From: Luteirhabdus salina
Lineage (GTDB): Bacteria > Bacteroidota > Bacteroidia > Flavobacteriales > Flavobacteriaceae
Length of the DNA stretch: 64,000 bases
NCBI GenBank assembly: GCA_025384855.1
Contig: JALAHT010000004.1
Coordinates: 340,202 to 404,201 of the forward strand
Direction: 5' to 3'
Below the pieces are notes generated by a model. It made no database searches and was not told the DNA's origin. It saw only the letters and a list, made by a program, of their open reading frames with translations. The stretch's first letter is position 1; the number at the start of each line of letters is the position of its first letter. Positions 25,699 to 35,436 of this stretch are shown piece by piece. The translations under genes were made by a program, and so were the position numbers.

Positions 25699-28600
25699 TT
25701 GAAGAACACCCTACACTCGATAATTTTCTTACTAGTTCTGACCTATTTATTTCTTTTCAGCGGGTGTGCTGTGGAGAAAACGCAATATCGCAATCGCGAT
25801 GATAGTAATGGGTTTCAGGATCAAATAACTTCAGTTGATAGCACTACCCGAAGAATCTTTCTTTTTGGTAATGCAGGAGCAAAAGAGAAACCAATCCCCT
25901 CAAAATATGCAGAAGCGGTCAATTCTTTTCTAAATGAAGAAGGGCGGAAGCAGGACTTGTTATTTTTCTTGGGGGACAATATTCATAATTCTTCATTCGA
26001 ATCCTTCTTAAATGAAGAAAAACTGAAACAACAATTGAAATGGGCAAAGGAATTTAAAGGAGAAGCTTATTTCAACCCAGGCGAACAGGAATGGAAAGGC
26101 GTTTCGCTCGAGCGATTGGAAAATATGGAGGATGCTGTGGAAGATGCGCTGGATAAAGAACATTTTCTTCCAGAAAATGGTTGTCCGTTTGAAGAAGTGG
26201 TCATAGATGATCAAACTGCTGCCTTTTTTATCGATACGCAGTGGTACATCGAAAATTGGAATACTGTAAAGCACCTAAATGACGATTGCCAAATTAAGAC
26301 ACGAGAACAATTATTGGCCATTATTCGCGATGAGGTACGGAAGGTACGCCATAAAAACGTGTTGTTGATTATGCACCATCCATTGTTCAGTAATGGGATT
26401 CATGGGGGGGAACTATCTGGTGAAGCATTGACAAAACCCGTGGCTGAAAACGTTTACATTCCGGTAGCCGGAAGTATTTGGACCTTTCTCCGAACACAAG
26501 GTGGGTTGTCAAAGCAAGATCAATTCAATCCGTTAATGAATGAATTATTGAAGGAAATAAAGTCGATTTCCCTTCAGGCGGAGCGCGTCTTTGTTTTGTC
26601 TGCACATGAACGCTCCCTTCAATATATCGAGAATGGTAATGTACGTCAGTTGATTTCCGGAACCATGGTCGATACCAAAGGTGCCCGTTTAGGAAAGGAC
26701 GGTTATTTCAGTAGTGGGCAACGTGGCTTTGCCGAACTTCAATTATATAAAGATGGAAGTTCAAAAGTTCTTTTTTATACATTCACCGAAGAAAATGGCC
26801 TACAACAGGTCTTTAAAAAAGAATCTTTTCAAAAACCAACACCATATCCTATCGATTCGTTGCCCAAAACATTTCCGAAAACGCAGACCGCAACAGTATA
26901 TCCAAAGGAAGATGTAGAAACCTCCGAGCGCTATGAAAAGTTTTGGGGAAAACATTACCGTAAGCAATACGGAGTTGAGGTAGAAGCTCCTGTTGGGTTA
27001 ATCGACACCCTCTATGGTGGTTTTCGTATTGAACGTCCCGGTGGAGGAAATCAAACGCAATCACTTCGATTGATTCTCGGGGAGGATAAGGAATACAATA
27101 TGCGTGCCTTGGCGAAGGATCCGGTGGCATTCTTGAAGTCGGCTGGCTACGACGAGCTCGACGGCGCACGCTATTTTTCAGAAACCATTCCGGAAGCCAT
27201 TATAAAGGATTTTTATACGGCAGCACATCCCTATGGAGCATTTGCCATTCCAAGGTTGGCTGGAGCGGCCAATTTGAACCATACGCATCCCAAGTTATTT
27301 TACATTCCGAAGCAGAAAGCGCTGGGCGATTTTAATGATATCCATGGCGATCGATTGTATATGATTGTTGAAAAACCCGATGATGACTTCAACAGTGCAC
27401 ATATGTTTTCCTTTAACGACGATGTAGAAAGTACGCAAGATTTATTTGAAGAAATCCGTAAAGATGAGTCGAAGTATGTAGATGAAGAGGAATACATCCG
27501 CGCAAGGGTCTTCGATATGTTGGTGGGCGATTGGGATAGACATGAAGACCAATGGCGTTGGGCCGAAGTGGAAAAGGAGGATGGCACCACCGAATTTGTG
27601 GCCATTCCAAGAGATCGCGATCAGGTGTTTGCGAATTTTGATGGAAGTTTTCTAGCATTTCTTCAAAAGTTTATGGGGTCTACCCGTCAGTTTGGTAAAT
27701 ACGGTCCCGATATTGAATTTATAGAAGGTTTCAGTGAAAGCGCTATCAATCTCGATCGAGCGCTTATACAACGAAGCGATCGTGAGGAGTGGCTGCAGCA
27801 AGCAAAAATTCTTCAGGATAGCATTACTCCCGAATTGGTACGGCAAGCATTTCTTGAAATGCCAAAGGAAGTACATGATGATACCTGGGAACAAATTCAG
27901 CAGGATTTGTTAAAGCGTAAGGAAAACCTACCGGATATTGTCAATCGTTATTACGACAACTTTATCCGCTTTCAAACCTTAAAGGGAACCGATAAGGACG
28001 AAATATTTGTCATTGAACGTACATCGCCTGATATCACGACGATTTCAGCATTTCGCAAAATTGATGGAGAAATGGGTGACACACTATTTATCAGGGAATA
28101 CAACAGAAAGAGTACCGAGGAAATCTGGCTGTATGGATTGGATGATGACGATGATTTTATAGTGAAAGGTTCGTCCGCCGAAAAACCGATCAAGATCGTG
28201 CTTGTGGGTGGACTCGGAGAAGACACGTACAATATCGAAAATGGTCGTGCTGTTGAAGTATACGATCAAAAAATTCAGCGTACAACGGTAGATGAAAAGG
28301 GCGGCGCTCGGTTTCGGTTAAACGATATTTATGAAAATCATGTATACGACTCAGAGAAACGTCCCGGAAGCCACTCCGTTTTTGGAGCGAAACTGTCTTA
28401 TAACCCAGATTTAGGAGCTATTCCATCGTTAAAGCTTGGGAAACAAACCTTAGCCTTTGAACGGAATCCCTTCACTACGCAGTATTTTTTGCAAGCCGAC
28501 TATTTTTCACTAACACAAGCCGCTGATATTAAAGGTGAATTGCATTTCGCCCACCTATTTCCAGAATGGAACCTAAAAGTGAAGGGGAGGGCAACGACTA

Positions 28601-29385
28601 ACAATTTTACCCAAAATTTCTTCGGGATTGGTAATGAAACTGCAAATGCAGCTGAATCGTATGATGCTAATCGACGATACCTTCAATATTTGCAAGGTGG
28701 TGTTTCCACCTATTATCAAGGAGAATATGGATCTTATTTTGAATTCGGAGCCGATTATTCTTTTGTGGATGTTTCTAGGAATGCCACTGCAAATCTTGGA
28801 ATAAATGACAATACGTTTCAATTTGTTGCTGCTCTTGCAACGTATGGCTATGAAAGTCTTGATGATAATGCTTTCCCGACCAGAGGAATGCTTTTCAATA
28901 CTAATCTGAATGCAAATTTCTTTATCGAAGGAAAAAATGATCAAACCTTCACTGCAAACCCGAGTATTACCTTCTTTAATGCTATCGATAATCAACGTCG
29001 GTTTGTAATGGAAACGAAGGCTAGTGGTCAATTGGCGTTTGGCGAGAATATTCCGTTCTTTCAGTTAGCACAATTGGGAGGAGAGGAAAACCTAAGAAGC
29101 TATCGATTGCAACGCTTCCATGGTAAACATGCAGCCTTTGGTCGCGCTAATTTTCACTACCGTTTACAACCGATTAAAACCCCCGTCTTTCCGCTGAAAA
29201 TTTCTGTAATGGTTGCTGCCGATACAGGACGCGTTTGGACACCAAACGAAAGTTCGGAAAAATGGCACTCGAGTTATGGAGGGGGTATCCGTCTGAATAT
29301 GGTTTCTTTCTTCGATACGCGGGTCACTTATTTTACAGGTGAAGAAGGCGGTCGATTTGCCTTTTCCCTGCTTTTTGGTGGCTAA
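25699..29385 (+). CDS. Lipoprotein with degenerate phosphoesterase, kinase-like and outer-membrane barrel regions
   Basis: 1228 residues from a TTG start; no in-frame ATG precedes the signal peptide, whose lipobox is LFSGC (C23). Residues about 50-365 follow a calcineurin-like phosphoesterase of Bacteroidota, but metal-ligand motifs are altered: GNAG (57-60) for GDAG, GEQEW (128-132) for GNHDW, SAHERS (301-306) for SGHEHS; GDN (92-94) and MHHP (225-228) remain. Residues about 415-780 include GDWDRHEDQW (610-619) and PRDRDQ (637-642), which look like the catalytic and metal-binding motifs of CotH/Fam20-like kinases. The last 350 residues form an Omp85-like barrel with an LRSYR motif near loop 6. 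Overall function unknown; probably surface or outer membrane. Confidence 0.75.
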   Translation: MKNTLHSIIFLLVLTYLFLFSGCAVEKTQYRNRDDSNGFQDQITSVDSTTRRIFLFGNAGAKEKPIPSKYAEAVNSFLNEEGRKQDLLFFLGDNIHNSSFESFLNEEKLKQQLKWAKEFKGEAYFNPGEQEWKGVSLERLENMEDAVEDALDKEHFLPENGCPFEEVVIDDQTAAFFIDTQWYIENWNTVKHLNDDCQIKTREQLLAIIRDEVRKVRHKNVLLIMHHPLFSNGIHGGELSGEALTKPVAENVYIPVAGSIWTFLRTQGGLSKQDQFNPLMNELLKEIKSISLQAERVFVLSAHERSLQYIENGNVRQLISGTMVDTKGARLGKDGYFSSGQRGFAELQLYKDGSSKVLFYTFTEENGLQQVFKKESFQKPTPYPIDSLPKTFPKTQTATVYPKEDVETSERYEKFWGKHYRKQYGVEVEAPVGLIDTLYGGFRIERPGGGNQTQSLRLILGEDKEYNMRALAKDPVAFLKSAGYDELDGARYFSETIPEAIIKDFYTAAHPYGAFAIPRLAGAANLNHTHPKLFYIPKQKALGDFNDIHGDRLYMIVEKPDDDFNSAHMFSFNDDVESTQDLFEEIRKDESKYVDEEEYIRARVFDMLVGDWDRHEDQWRWAEVEKEDGTTEFVAIPRDRDQVFANFDGSFLAFLQKFMGSTRQFGKYGPDIEFIEGFSESAINLDRALIQRSDREEWLQQAKILQDSITPELVRQAFLEMPKEVHDDTWEQIQQDLLKRKENLPDIVNRYYDNFIRFQTLKGTDKDEIFVIERTSPDITTISAFRKIDGEMGDTLFIREYNRKSTEEIWLYGLDDDDDFIVKGSSAEKPIKIVLVGGLGEDTYNIENGRAVEVYDQKIQRTTVDEKGGARFRLNDIYENHVYDSEKRPGSHSVFGAKLSYNPDLGAIPSLKLGKQTLAFERNPFTTQYFLQADYFSLTQAADIKGELHFAHLFPEWNLKVKGRATTNNFTQNFFGIGNETANAAESYDANRRYLQYLQGGVSTYYQGEYGSYFEFGADYSFVDVSRNATANLGINDNTFQFVAALATYGYESLDDNAFPTRGMLFNTNLNANFFIEGKNDQTFTANPSITFFNAIDNQRRFVMETKASGQLAFGENIPFFQLAQLGGEENLRSYRLQRFHGKHAAFGRANFHYRLQPIKTPVFPLKISVMVAADTGRVWTPNESSEKWHSSYGGGIRLNMVSFFDTRVTYFTGEEGGRFAFSLLFGG

Positions 29386-29389
29386 AGTT

Positions 29390-30070
29390 CTAGTGTGAAG
29401 CGTTTTCTTTCAACAATTCCGGAAACTTTTGTTGAAAGCGTTTTAACCGTGGAATGGATACGTTTTGAATATAAGGGTTGTTCGGATTTCGCTTTTCGTA
29501 ATCTTGGTGATAGCCTTCTGCTTCCCAAAATTTTTGAAAGGGTAAAACTTGAGCTGCTATTTCACCTTCACCATATTCTTTCTCCAGTGCTGCAATTTTT
29601 GCATCGATAATTTCTTTTTGCGCTTCATTCTGATAAAAGATAATACTTCTATACTGCGATCCCATATCGGGTCCTTGCCCATTTACCTGTGTTACATTCT
29701 GTGAGCCGAAATATACGTCAACCAAGGTTTCAAACGAGACCACATCTGGATTGTAAATAATTTCCACAGCCTCAGCGTGACCGGTACGTCCGGTATTGCT
29801 CGATTCATAGGTTGGGTTATCGGTATGACCACCACTATAGCCAGAAATTGATTCCTTAACACCTTTTACGCTTTCGTAGATAGCTTCTACACACCAAAAA
29901 CAACCGCTGGCAAAGTAAGCGCGCTCCAGGCCATCTTGGGCAGGAACTTCAACCGGTTCTTGATTTTTTTGGGCTAGGGCTTCTGCTTCCTTATTTTTTT
30001 GGTTGGATTGGCAGGAAGCTGAAAGGCTTAATAGGGTTGTAACAAAAAGAAGGGAAAGAATCTTTTTCAT
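29390..30070 (-). CDS. msrA: Peptide-methionine (S)-S-oxide reductase MsrA, lipoprotein form
   Basis: Repairs methionine-S-sulfoxide in proteins. The 226-residue product starts with a lipoprotein signal (SLSASC, C20) and a 25-residue Gln/Lys/Glu spacer, then the MsrA domain with the catalytic C57 in GCFWC (57-60), followed by GYSGG, GRTGHAEAVE and GQGPDMGSQYRS. An exported lipidated MsrA would protect envelope proteins. No MsrB domain is fused. It ends 4 bases from the stop codon of the convergent large lipoprotein gene, with no terminator between them. Confidence 0.95.
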   Translation of the reverse strand: MKKILSLLFVTTLLSLSASCQSNQKNKEAEALAQKNQEPVEVPAQDGLERAYFASGCFWCVEAIYESVKGVKESISGYSGGHTDNPTYESSNTGRTGHAEAVEIIYNPDVVSFETLVDVYFGSQNVTQVNGQGPDMGSQYRSIIFYQNEAQKEIIDAKIAALEKEYGEGEIAAQVLPFQKFWEAEGYHQDYEKRNPNNPYIQNVSIPRLKRFQQKFPELLKENASH

Positions 30071-30124
30071 AGTTGCTTTTTTGAATAGGTCGCATGCGAC
30101 TTTACTTTCTTACTGAAAAGGTAT

Positions 30125-30156
30125 AAAAAAAGCCTCCACGTATTGTGAAGGCTTTG
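30125..30156 (-). terminator. Terminator of the coiled-coil gene
   Basis: Stem AGCCTCCAC/GTGAAGGCT (one mismatch or G-U pair) with loop GTATT; A7 on the left becomes the U-tract on the minus strand. Confidence 0.72.
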
Positions 30157-30177
30157 TTATAATTTGAATAGTGCTGT

Positions 30178-30960
30178 TTATTTAACTTTTTCGAAAAGCT
30201 TGTCCATTTTCTCGCGCTCTTCATCAGCCAAGGCTGGATCAACTAAAATTCGTCCGCTATGCTCATCGGTGATGATCTTTTTGCGGGAAGCGATTTCCAT
30301 CTGAACCTGTGGTGGAATGGTGAAGAAAGAACCTCCGGAAGCACCACGTTCAACGGGTACAACCGCCAATCCGTTCTTTACGTTCGTACGGATTCGGGTG
30401 TAGGCTTTTACCAAACGCTCTTCGATTTCTTTTTGATATTTTTCAGATTCCTTAATAAGAGCTTTTTCCTCTTTTTCGGTCTCTGCTAGGATTTCATCCA
30501 ATTCACCTTGCTTGTGCTTCAAGTGCTCTTCGCGAGCTTTCAAGGTTTCCTTGGTATCTTCGATAACTTGTTTTTTCTGCTCGATCTGCGCCTTAAATTC
30601 CTTGATGTGCTTTTCAGACAACTGAATTTCCAATTCTTGGAATTCAATCTCCTTGCTTAGGGAATTATATTCACGGTTGTTCCGAACATTATCCTGTTGT
30701 GAAGAATACTTTTTGATAAGCGCTTTCGACTCCTCAATTCCGTTTTTCTTCTCCTTGATTTTGTCCTCGATTACTTCAAGTTCATTCTCCAACTTCTCAA
30801 GGCGCTTGTTCATGCCAGCCACTTCATCTTCAAGGTCTTCAACCTCTAGGGGCAATTCACCACGAACATTTCGGATCTCGTCAATACGCGAATCGATTAA
30901 CTGCAGGTCGTACAGTGCTCTTAACTTTTCTTCTACAGTTCTTTCTGTTTTCTTTGCCAT
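30178..30960 (-). CDS. C4-type zinc-ribbon family coiled-coil protein without cysteines
   Basis: 260-residue protein. Residues about 10-190 are a long charged coiled coil with heptad patterns. The C-terminal part keeps the scaffold of the family zinc ribbon, with IPPQ (215-218), DEHSGRILVD (232-241), but every position where the ribbon normally has cysteine is Ser, Ala or Asp, and there is no cysteine anywhere in the protein. Metal binding by the ribbon is therefore lost. It follows the Nif3-like gene by 3 bases, an arrangement common in this family's genomes. Function unknown; nucleic-acid or protein binding has been suggested for the family only by its fold. Confidence 0.85.
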   Translation of the reverse strand: MAKKTERTVEEKLRALYDLQLIDSRIDEIRNVRGELPLEVEDLEDEVAGMNKRLEKLENELEVIEDKIKEKKNGIEESKALIKKYSSQQDNVRNNREYNSLSKEIEFQELEIQLSEKHIKEFKAQIEQKKQVIEDTKETLKAREEHLKHKQGELDEILAETEKEEKALIKESEKYQKEIEERLVKAYTRIRTNVKNGLAVVPVERGASGGSFFTIPPQVQMEIASRKKIITDEHSGRILVDPALADEEREKMDKLFEKVK

Positions 30961-30963
30961 ATA

Positions 30964-32058
30964 CTAAAAATAGCTAATAGGATTGGTGTTTGTCTTTGAT
31001 AAAACGGTTGCAAAATTAGTGAATTTTTTCGTAAGGAAAGAATGTAGCAATTGTTTTGTGAACTGTTCACTTTCATAATGACCAATATCGCAGATTAAAA
31101 TGCGGTTTTCTGACTTAAAAAAATCATGGTACTTGAAGTCTGCCGAAACAAAAGCATCGGCACCTGCCGCTTTGGCCGCATCGATGGCGAAACTTCCGCT
31201 ACCACCCAGCACAGCTATTTTTTTAATGTTCTTTTGAAGGCATTGCGAATGACGAATACAACCGGTCCCGAAGGTATCCTTCAATAAAGATAAAAAGTCA
31301 TTCTCCTCCATTGGTGACTCGAATTCTCCTAGCATTCCCATTCCGATATGTTGGTTTGCGTTTTCGAGGGTTGTTACCTCATAGGCGACCTCCTCATATG
31401 GGTGTGAAGTGAACAGGGCTTTCAGTACTTTCGATTGTGTATGCTTTGGAAAGGTAACCCCAATCTGGGTTTCCGTTTCAAAATGAGTGTTTCCTTTTTC
31501 GCCTACCGTTGGGTTGGAGTCTTCATTTCCCTGAAAACTTCCTTCCCCTTCCACATTAAAACTACAATGGTCGTAATTGCCAATACTTCCAGCACCAGCA
31601 GCAAATAAGGCTTCCCGGACGACTTCAGCATGCTTTTTCGGTACAAAAGTAATCAGCTTTTTGATGGTTTCTTTTTGCGGTACCAACACCGACGTTTTCT
31701 TCACTCCAAGCTTTTTGCACATCATGGCGTTAACCCCATTCCAATGATTGTCCAAGGCCGTATGGATGGCAAAAATTGAAATGTCATGCTTGATGGCTTT
31801 CTGAACGACGCGTTCCACATACGTTCTTCCCGTAATTTTCTTCAACCCTGAAAAAATAATCGGATGAAAACTAACAATTAGGTTGCAATTGTTTTCAATA
31901 GCTTCATCCACTACAGCTTCCAACGTATCTAAGGTCACTAAAACTCCTGAAACCTTTTGTTTACGATCGCCAACTAGTAATCCGGTATTGTCGAAATCTT
32001 CGGTATAAGCCAGTGGGGAAAGGGTTTCCAACGCGTTGATTACATCCTGTACGGTCAT
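30964..32058 (-). CDS. Nif3-like dinuclear metal centre protein
   Basis: 364-residue member of the Nif3/YbgI family, which forms toroidal hexamers with a two-metal centre. Metal ligands are recognisable in SFHPIIF (histidine), the HTALDN motif, and the C-terminal DIGHYESE region. Between the two halves is the CutA/YqfO-like insertion (about 125-235, with TSHPYEEVAYE), usual for the longer bacterial forms. The enzymatic activity of the family is not agreed on. The ATG at 32058 is preferred over a frame start 12 codons upstream. It is co-transcribed with the coiled-coil protein and divergent from lpxK. Confidence 0.9.
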   Translation of the reverse strand: MTVQDVINALETLSPLAYTEDFDNTGLLVGDRKQKVSGVLVTLDTLEAVVDEAIENNCNLIVSFHPIIFSGLKKITGRTYVERVVQKAIKHDISIFAIHTALDNHWNGVNAMMCKKLGVKKTSVLVPQKETIKKLITFVPKKHAEVVREALFAAGAGSIGNYDHCSFNVEGEGSFQGNEDSNPTVGEKGNTHFETETQIGVTFPKHTQSKVLKALFTSHPYEEVAYEVTTLENANQHIGMGMLGEFESPMEENDFLSLLKDTFGTGCIRHSQCLQKNIKKIAVLGGSGSFAIDAAKAAGADAFVSADFKYHDFFKSENRILICDIGHYESEQFTKQLLHSFLTKKFTNFATVLSKTNTNPISYF

Positions 32059-32145
32059 AGAAATACTTTTTCGTAAAGATACAGGTTTCAACAATTTCGA
32101 TAGAATAAAGGAATCCGTTTATCTTTACACCGAATAATTACTTAC

Positions 32146-33159
32146 ATGAAGTTACTGCGCAAACTGCTTTTTCCTTTTTCAATACTGTATGGTTGGGTTA
32201 TGTCCCTACGAAATTGGGCTTATGAGAACGGATATTTGAATTGTACTGCTTACGATATTCCCATTATTTGTGTAGGCAATCTTTCGGTAGGAGGGACAGG
32301 AAAGAGTCCGATGATTGAATTTTTACTCGATTTTTTAAAGGAGGAGTATCAAGTTGCTGTGTTAAGTCGCGGGTACAAACGAAAAACGAAAGGGTTTGTA
32401 GAGGTGAAGGAAACGAGCACTGCGGAAGAAGTAGGCGACGAGCCCCTTCAGTTTAAGCGAAAATTTCCGCAAGCGAAAGTCGCGGTATGTGAAGATCGTC
32501 GTAAGGGAATCGAGCAGCTTCAGACGTGGGCCGATATTATTTTATTGGACGATGCGTTTCAGCATCGAAAGGTGAAGCCATCCACCACTATCCTGCTAAC
32601 GCCGTACCATGATTTGTTTATCAATGATTATATGCTTCCCACTGGAAATCTTCGTGAACCCAGAAAAGGAGCTGAGCGAGCGGATATAATAATTGTTACG
32701 AAATGTCCAGACCGAGTTTCCTATTCAAAGCTTCAGGAAATAGAATATAGAATGCCGTTGGGGAATCTACAAGAATTGTTTTTCTCCAAAATTGGCTATT
32801 CGGAGGTAATTCATGGGAAATCTGAAATATTACCATTGGAATATTTGAGCGATAAACCATTCACCTTGGTCACTGGTATTGCAAATCCGACTCCTTTGAC
32901 CAAGTTCTTAGCGGACCAAGAATTTCAGTTTACACATGAGAAGTTTGGCGATCACCATCATTTCTCAAACGCTGAAATTGAAACGATGAAAACTGCTGCT
33001 CCAATCCTTACCACAGAAAAGGATTATATGCGCTTAAAAGACCGGATGGAAGGTGTGGAATTATATTATTTGCCGATTACTACCAAGATATTAAACGATC
33101 AAGGTCAGTATTTACGTAAAAGCATTCAAAACAGGATTAAGCATACGCTTCCCGATTAA
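32146..33159 (+). CDS. lpxK: Tetraacyldisaccharide 4'-kinase
   Basis: Phosphorylates the 4' position of the lipid A precursor, at the inner face of the cytoplasmic membrane. The 337-residue protein begins with a membrane-associated hydrophobic helix and has the P-loop NLSVGGTGKSP near residue 45-55, then SRGYKRKTKGF, the DDAFQHR motif of LpxK enzymes, and a C-terminal TTEKDYMRL. It confirms a Gram-negative envelope. It overlaps the stop codon of the convergent histidine kinase gene by 4 bases. Confidence 0.95.
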   Translation: MKLLRKLLFPFSILYGWVMSLRNWAYENGYLNCTAYDIPIICVGNLSVGGTGKSPMIEFLLDFLKEEYQVAVLSRGYKRKTKGFVEVKETSTAEEVGDEPLQFKRKFPQAKVAVCEDRRKGIEQLQTWADIILLDDAFQHRKVKPSTTILLTPYHDLFINDYMLPTGNLREPRKGAERADIIIVTKCPDRVSYSKLQEIEYRMPLGNLQELFFSKIGYSEVIHGKSEILPLEYLSDKPFTLVTGIANPTPLTKFLADQEFQFTHEKFGDHHHFSNAEIETMKTAAPILTTEKDYMRLKDRMEGVELYYLPITTKILNDQGQYLRKSIQNRIKHTLPD

Positions 33160-35405
33160 GAATTTACAGGAAATTTTTGCTGTTCGAGCGTTCGGTAGAT
33201 CTTCTCGAAGAACTCCTCTGGCTTAAATGGCTTTGGAATAATCTCGTTGAAACCGGCACGATAGAAATCGTCTAGGTTCTCATCGATGGTCACAGCCGTT
33301 AGTGCTATAATAGGAATATGCTTGTTGAATTCACGAATCTTTTGCGTAGCCTCTACACCGCTGATACCTGGCATATGGATATCCATTAAGATAACATCGT
33401 ATTGGTTTTGCTGTACCAATTTCACCGCATCCATGCCATTATCGGCTACCTCACACTTCATTTTGTTCTTCTCCAGAATTTTCTTGGTAATCATCTGGTT
33501 GATTTTGTTGTCTTCAACCACCAATACCGAACGGTTTTCAAGCGCTACGTAATCGACATCATAGATAATGTTTTTCGGATTCGAATCTTCTTTTACTTCT
33601 TCAGAAACGCTCAAGGTAAGGTCGAAGTGGAATTTGGAACCTTTTCCTAACTGACTTTCAAGATAAATCTTACTGTTCATCAGTTCCAAAAGGTTCTTAA
33701 CAATAGCTAGTCCGAGGCCTGTACCACCAAATTTTCTGTGAATCTGAAGTGATCCTTGCGAGAAGGTTTCAAAGATGCTCTTCTGCTTTTTCTTTGAAAT
33801 TCCCACGCCGTTATCTTCAACTTCAAAGTGAAGGGTAACGTTATCGTTCTTTTCGCTTTTCTTTTGAATTCGAACCCAGATATCGCCATTTTCGGTGAAC
33901 TTCACGGAGTTACCGATGAGGTTAATGAGAATTTGTGAAAGTTTCAATGGGTCGCCAATCAGTTTGGAAGGAATGTCTTCGTCGTATTCCAAGTGAAGCG
34001 TATTGCTTTTGTCCTTAGCCGATTTTCCGAGCGCTACCAATACATCGTTGATACGCTTGCGAAGACTGAAGCTTGTTTTTTCAACTTCAACCTTGTTCGC
34101 TTCCAATTTGTTTAGGTCAAGAATGTTATTGATTAGTGACAATAAATATTCACCTGAAAACTTTAGCGAATTCAAGTGCTCTTTTTGGTGTTCTTTCGGG
34201 TTTTCCTCGAGTAGTAAATGCGTGAGCCCCGTTACTGCATATAGAGGTGTCCGTAGTTCGTGGGTAATGGTGGAAAGGAACTGTGCTTTCGCAAGCGAAG
34301 CTTTTTCTGCTTTTTCCTTTGCCAATAACAACTCGTTGTTTTTATCTTTAAGTAAGTCGTTTGCCTTCGCTCGTAAATTGTTGTTTTTGAATAGGGATAA
34401 CGTTAATAATGAAAGAATCACAATCAGGGCAATACTCAAACCTGTTGTCATTTGAGTGAATTTGATAGATCGCTGCTTTTTATCAAGGTCATCCTGCTGA
34501 GAGGCGATAATCTCATTTAGATTCCCAATACTCGATTCGGCATCGGCACTTTCTGAAATGGCCGAGGAATAAATAATGGTAAGCGAATCGCGCTTGGCAT
34601 AATAGTCATCAATTTGTGCGGAAGCCATTTCAATGTTGCCTTTTCTTAATGCCACTTTCGAGCCAACTCGAAGGGCTTCCATACGCAAACGCGAAAATTT
34701 GTTCGACTCCAAAATAGGTATCGCCTTATTGAGAGAAACCTCGGCTTTTTCGACTGCATTTTCAACCTCGGTTGGAGGCAACAATAAATAAGCATTTGCC
34801 TCTTCCAATAGCGCATATACTAAATAGTACGATTGATTTGTTTCTTCAAGGGTTGGGATAGTAGCGTTAAAATAATTTATAGCGCTCTTAGGATTTTTTT
34901 GTTCCAGTTCCCATAGTCCTAACCCAAACAATACCAATGCTTGGTTCTTCTCATCATTTAATTCTGAAAAAATAGCATCGGCATCCTTCAAAAATTTTTC
35001 CGCTTCTTCAAAACGATGCAACTCTGTATTTATGAGCCCCTTGAAAGTATAAGCCTCTGCAAGTTTTTGGCGGTCATCGGTATTCTTCAAAAAAGCAATG
35101 GCATGATCAATCTCCGTATTTGCCTTCTCATAATTTTCAATTGTGAAATGCAATTTTGCCAAAATAGTAATGACATCCGCCTTGGCGGAAATATCAGGAT
35201 ATTCGCTAACTAATTCGTTGGCCTCCTTCAGATTTTGAATGGCTTCAGAAAATTTCTGCTGCGCTAATGCTCTTTCAGCTTGCGCCTCGAAACGTGTAAG
35301 CATAGCCAAAGTATCCCTATCGCGCTCGGTGTCTTGCGAAAAACAGCTGAACGAAAGCAAAAGGGAGAGCAGGATTAGGCTACTACTTCTTATGATACCA
35401 CCCAT
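33156..35405 (-). CDS. TPR-containing hybrid sensor histidine kinase/response regulator
   Basis: 749 residues. A signal peptide (about 1-23) and several TPR-like helical repeats (about 40-270) form a periplasmic sensor part; a coiled segment and one membrane helix (about 323-339) lead to a cytoplasmic HisKA domain with phospho-acceptor H382 (STITHELRTPLYA), a HATPase domain (N499 in the N box, G boxes DNGVGI and GTGLGLAI), and a C-terminal receiver domain with D675 (MDIHMPG), T703 and K725. The receiver probably passes phosphate to an unlinked output, since no regulator gene is adjacent. It starts 31 bases after gapA on the same strand. Confidence 0.93.
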   Translation of the reverse strand: MGGIIRSSSLILLSLLLSFSCFSQDTERDRDTLAMLTRFEAQAERALAQQKFSEAIQNLKEANELVSEYPDISAKADVITILAKLHFTIENYEKANTEIDHAIAFLKNTDDRQKLAEAYTFKGLINTELHRFEEAEKFLKDADAIFSELNDEKNQALVLFGLGLWELEQKNPKSAINYFNATIPTLEETNQSYYLVYALLEEANAYLLLPPTEVENAVEKAEVSLNKAIPILESNKFSRLRMEALRVGSKVALRKGNIEMASAQIDDYYAKRDSLTIIYSSAISESADAESSIGNLNEIIASQQDDLDKKQRSIKFTQMTTGLSIALIVILSLLTLSLFKNNNLRAKANDLLKDKNNELLLAKEKAEKASLAKAQFLSTITHELRTPLYAVTGLTHLLLEENPKEHQKEHLNSLKFSGEYLLSLINNILDLNKLEANKVEVEKTSFSLRKRINDVLVALGKSAKDKSNTLHLEYDEDIPSKLIGDPLKLSQILINLIGNSVKFTENGDIWVRIQKKSEKNDNVTLHFEVEDNGVGISKKKQKSIFETFSQGSLQIHRKFGGTGLGLAIVKNLLELMNSKIYLESQLGKGSKFHFDLTLSVSEEVKEDSNPKNIIYDVDYVALENRSVLVVEDNKINQMITKKILEKNKMKCEVADNGMDAVKLVQQNQYDVILMDIHMPGISGVEATQKIREFNKHIPIIALTAVTIDENLDDFYRAGFNEIIPKPFKPEEFFEKIYRTLEQQKFPVNS

Positions 35406-35436
35406 ATAGGAATGTGCAGTTTGACGGTAAATATAG

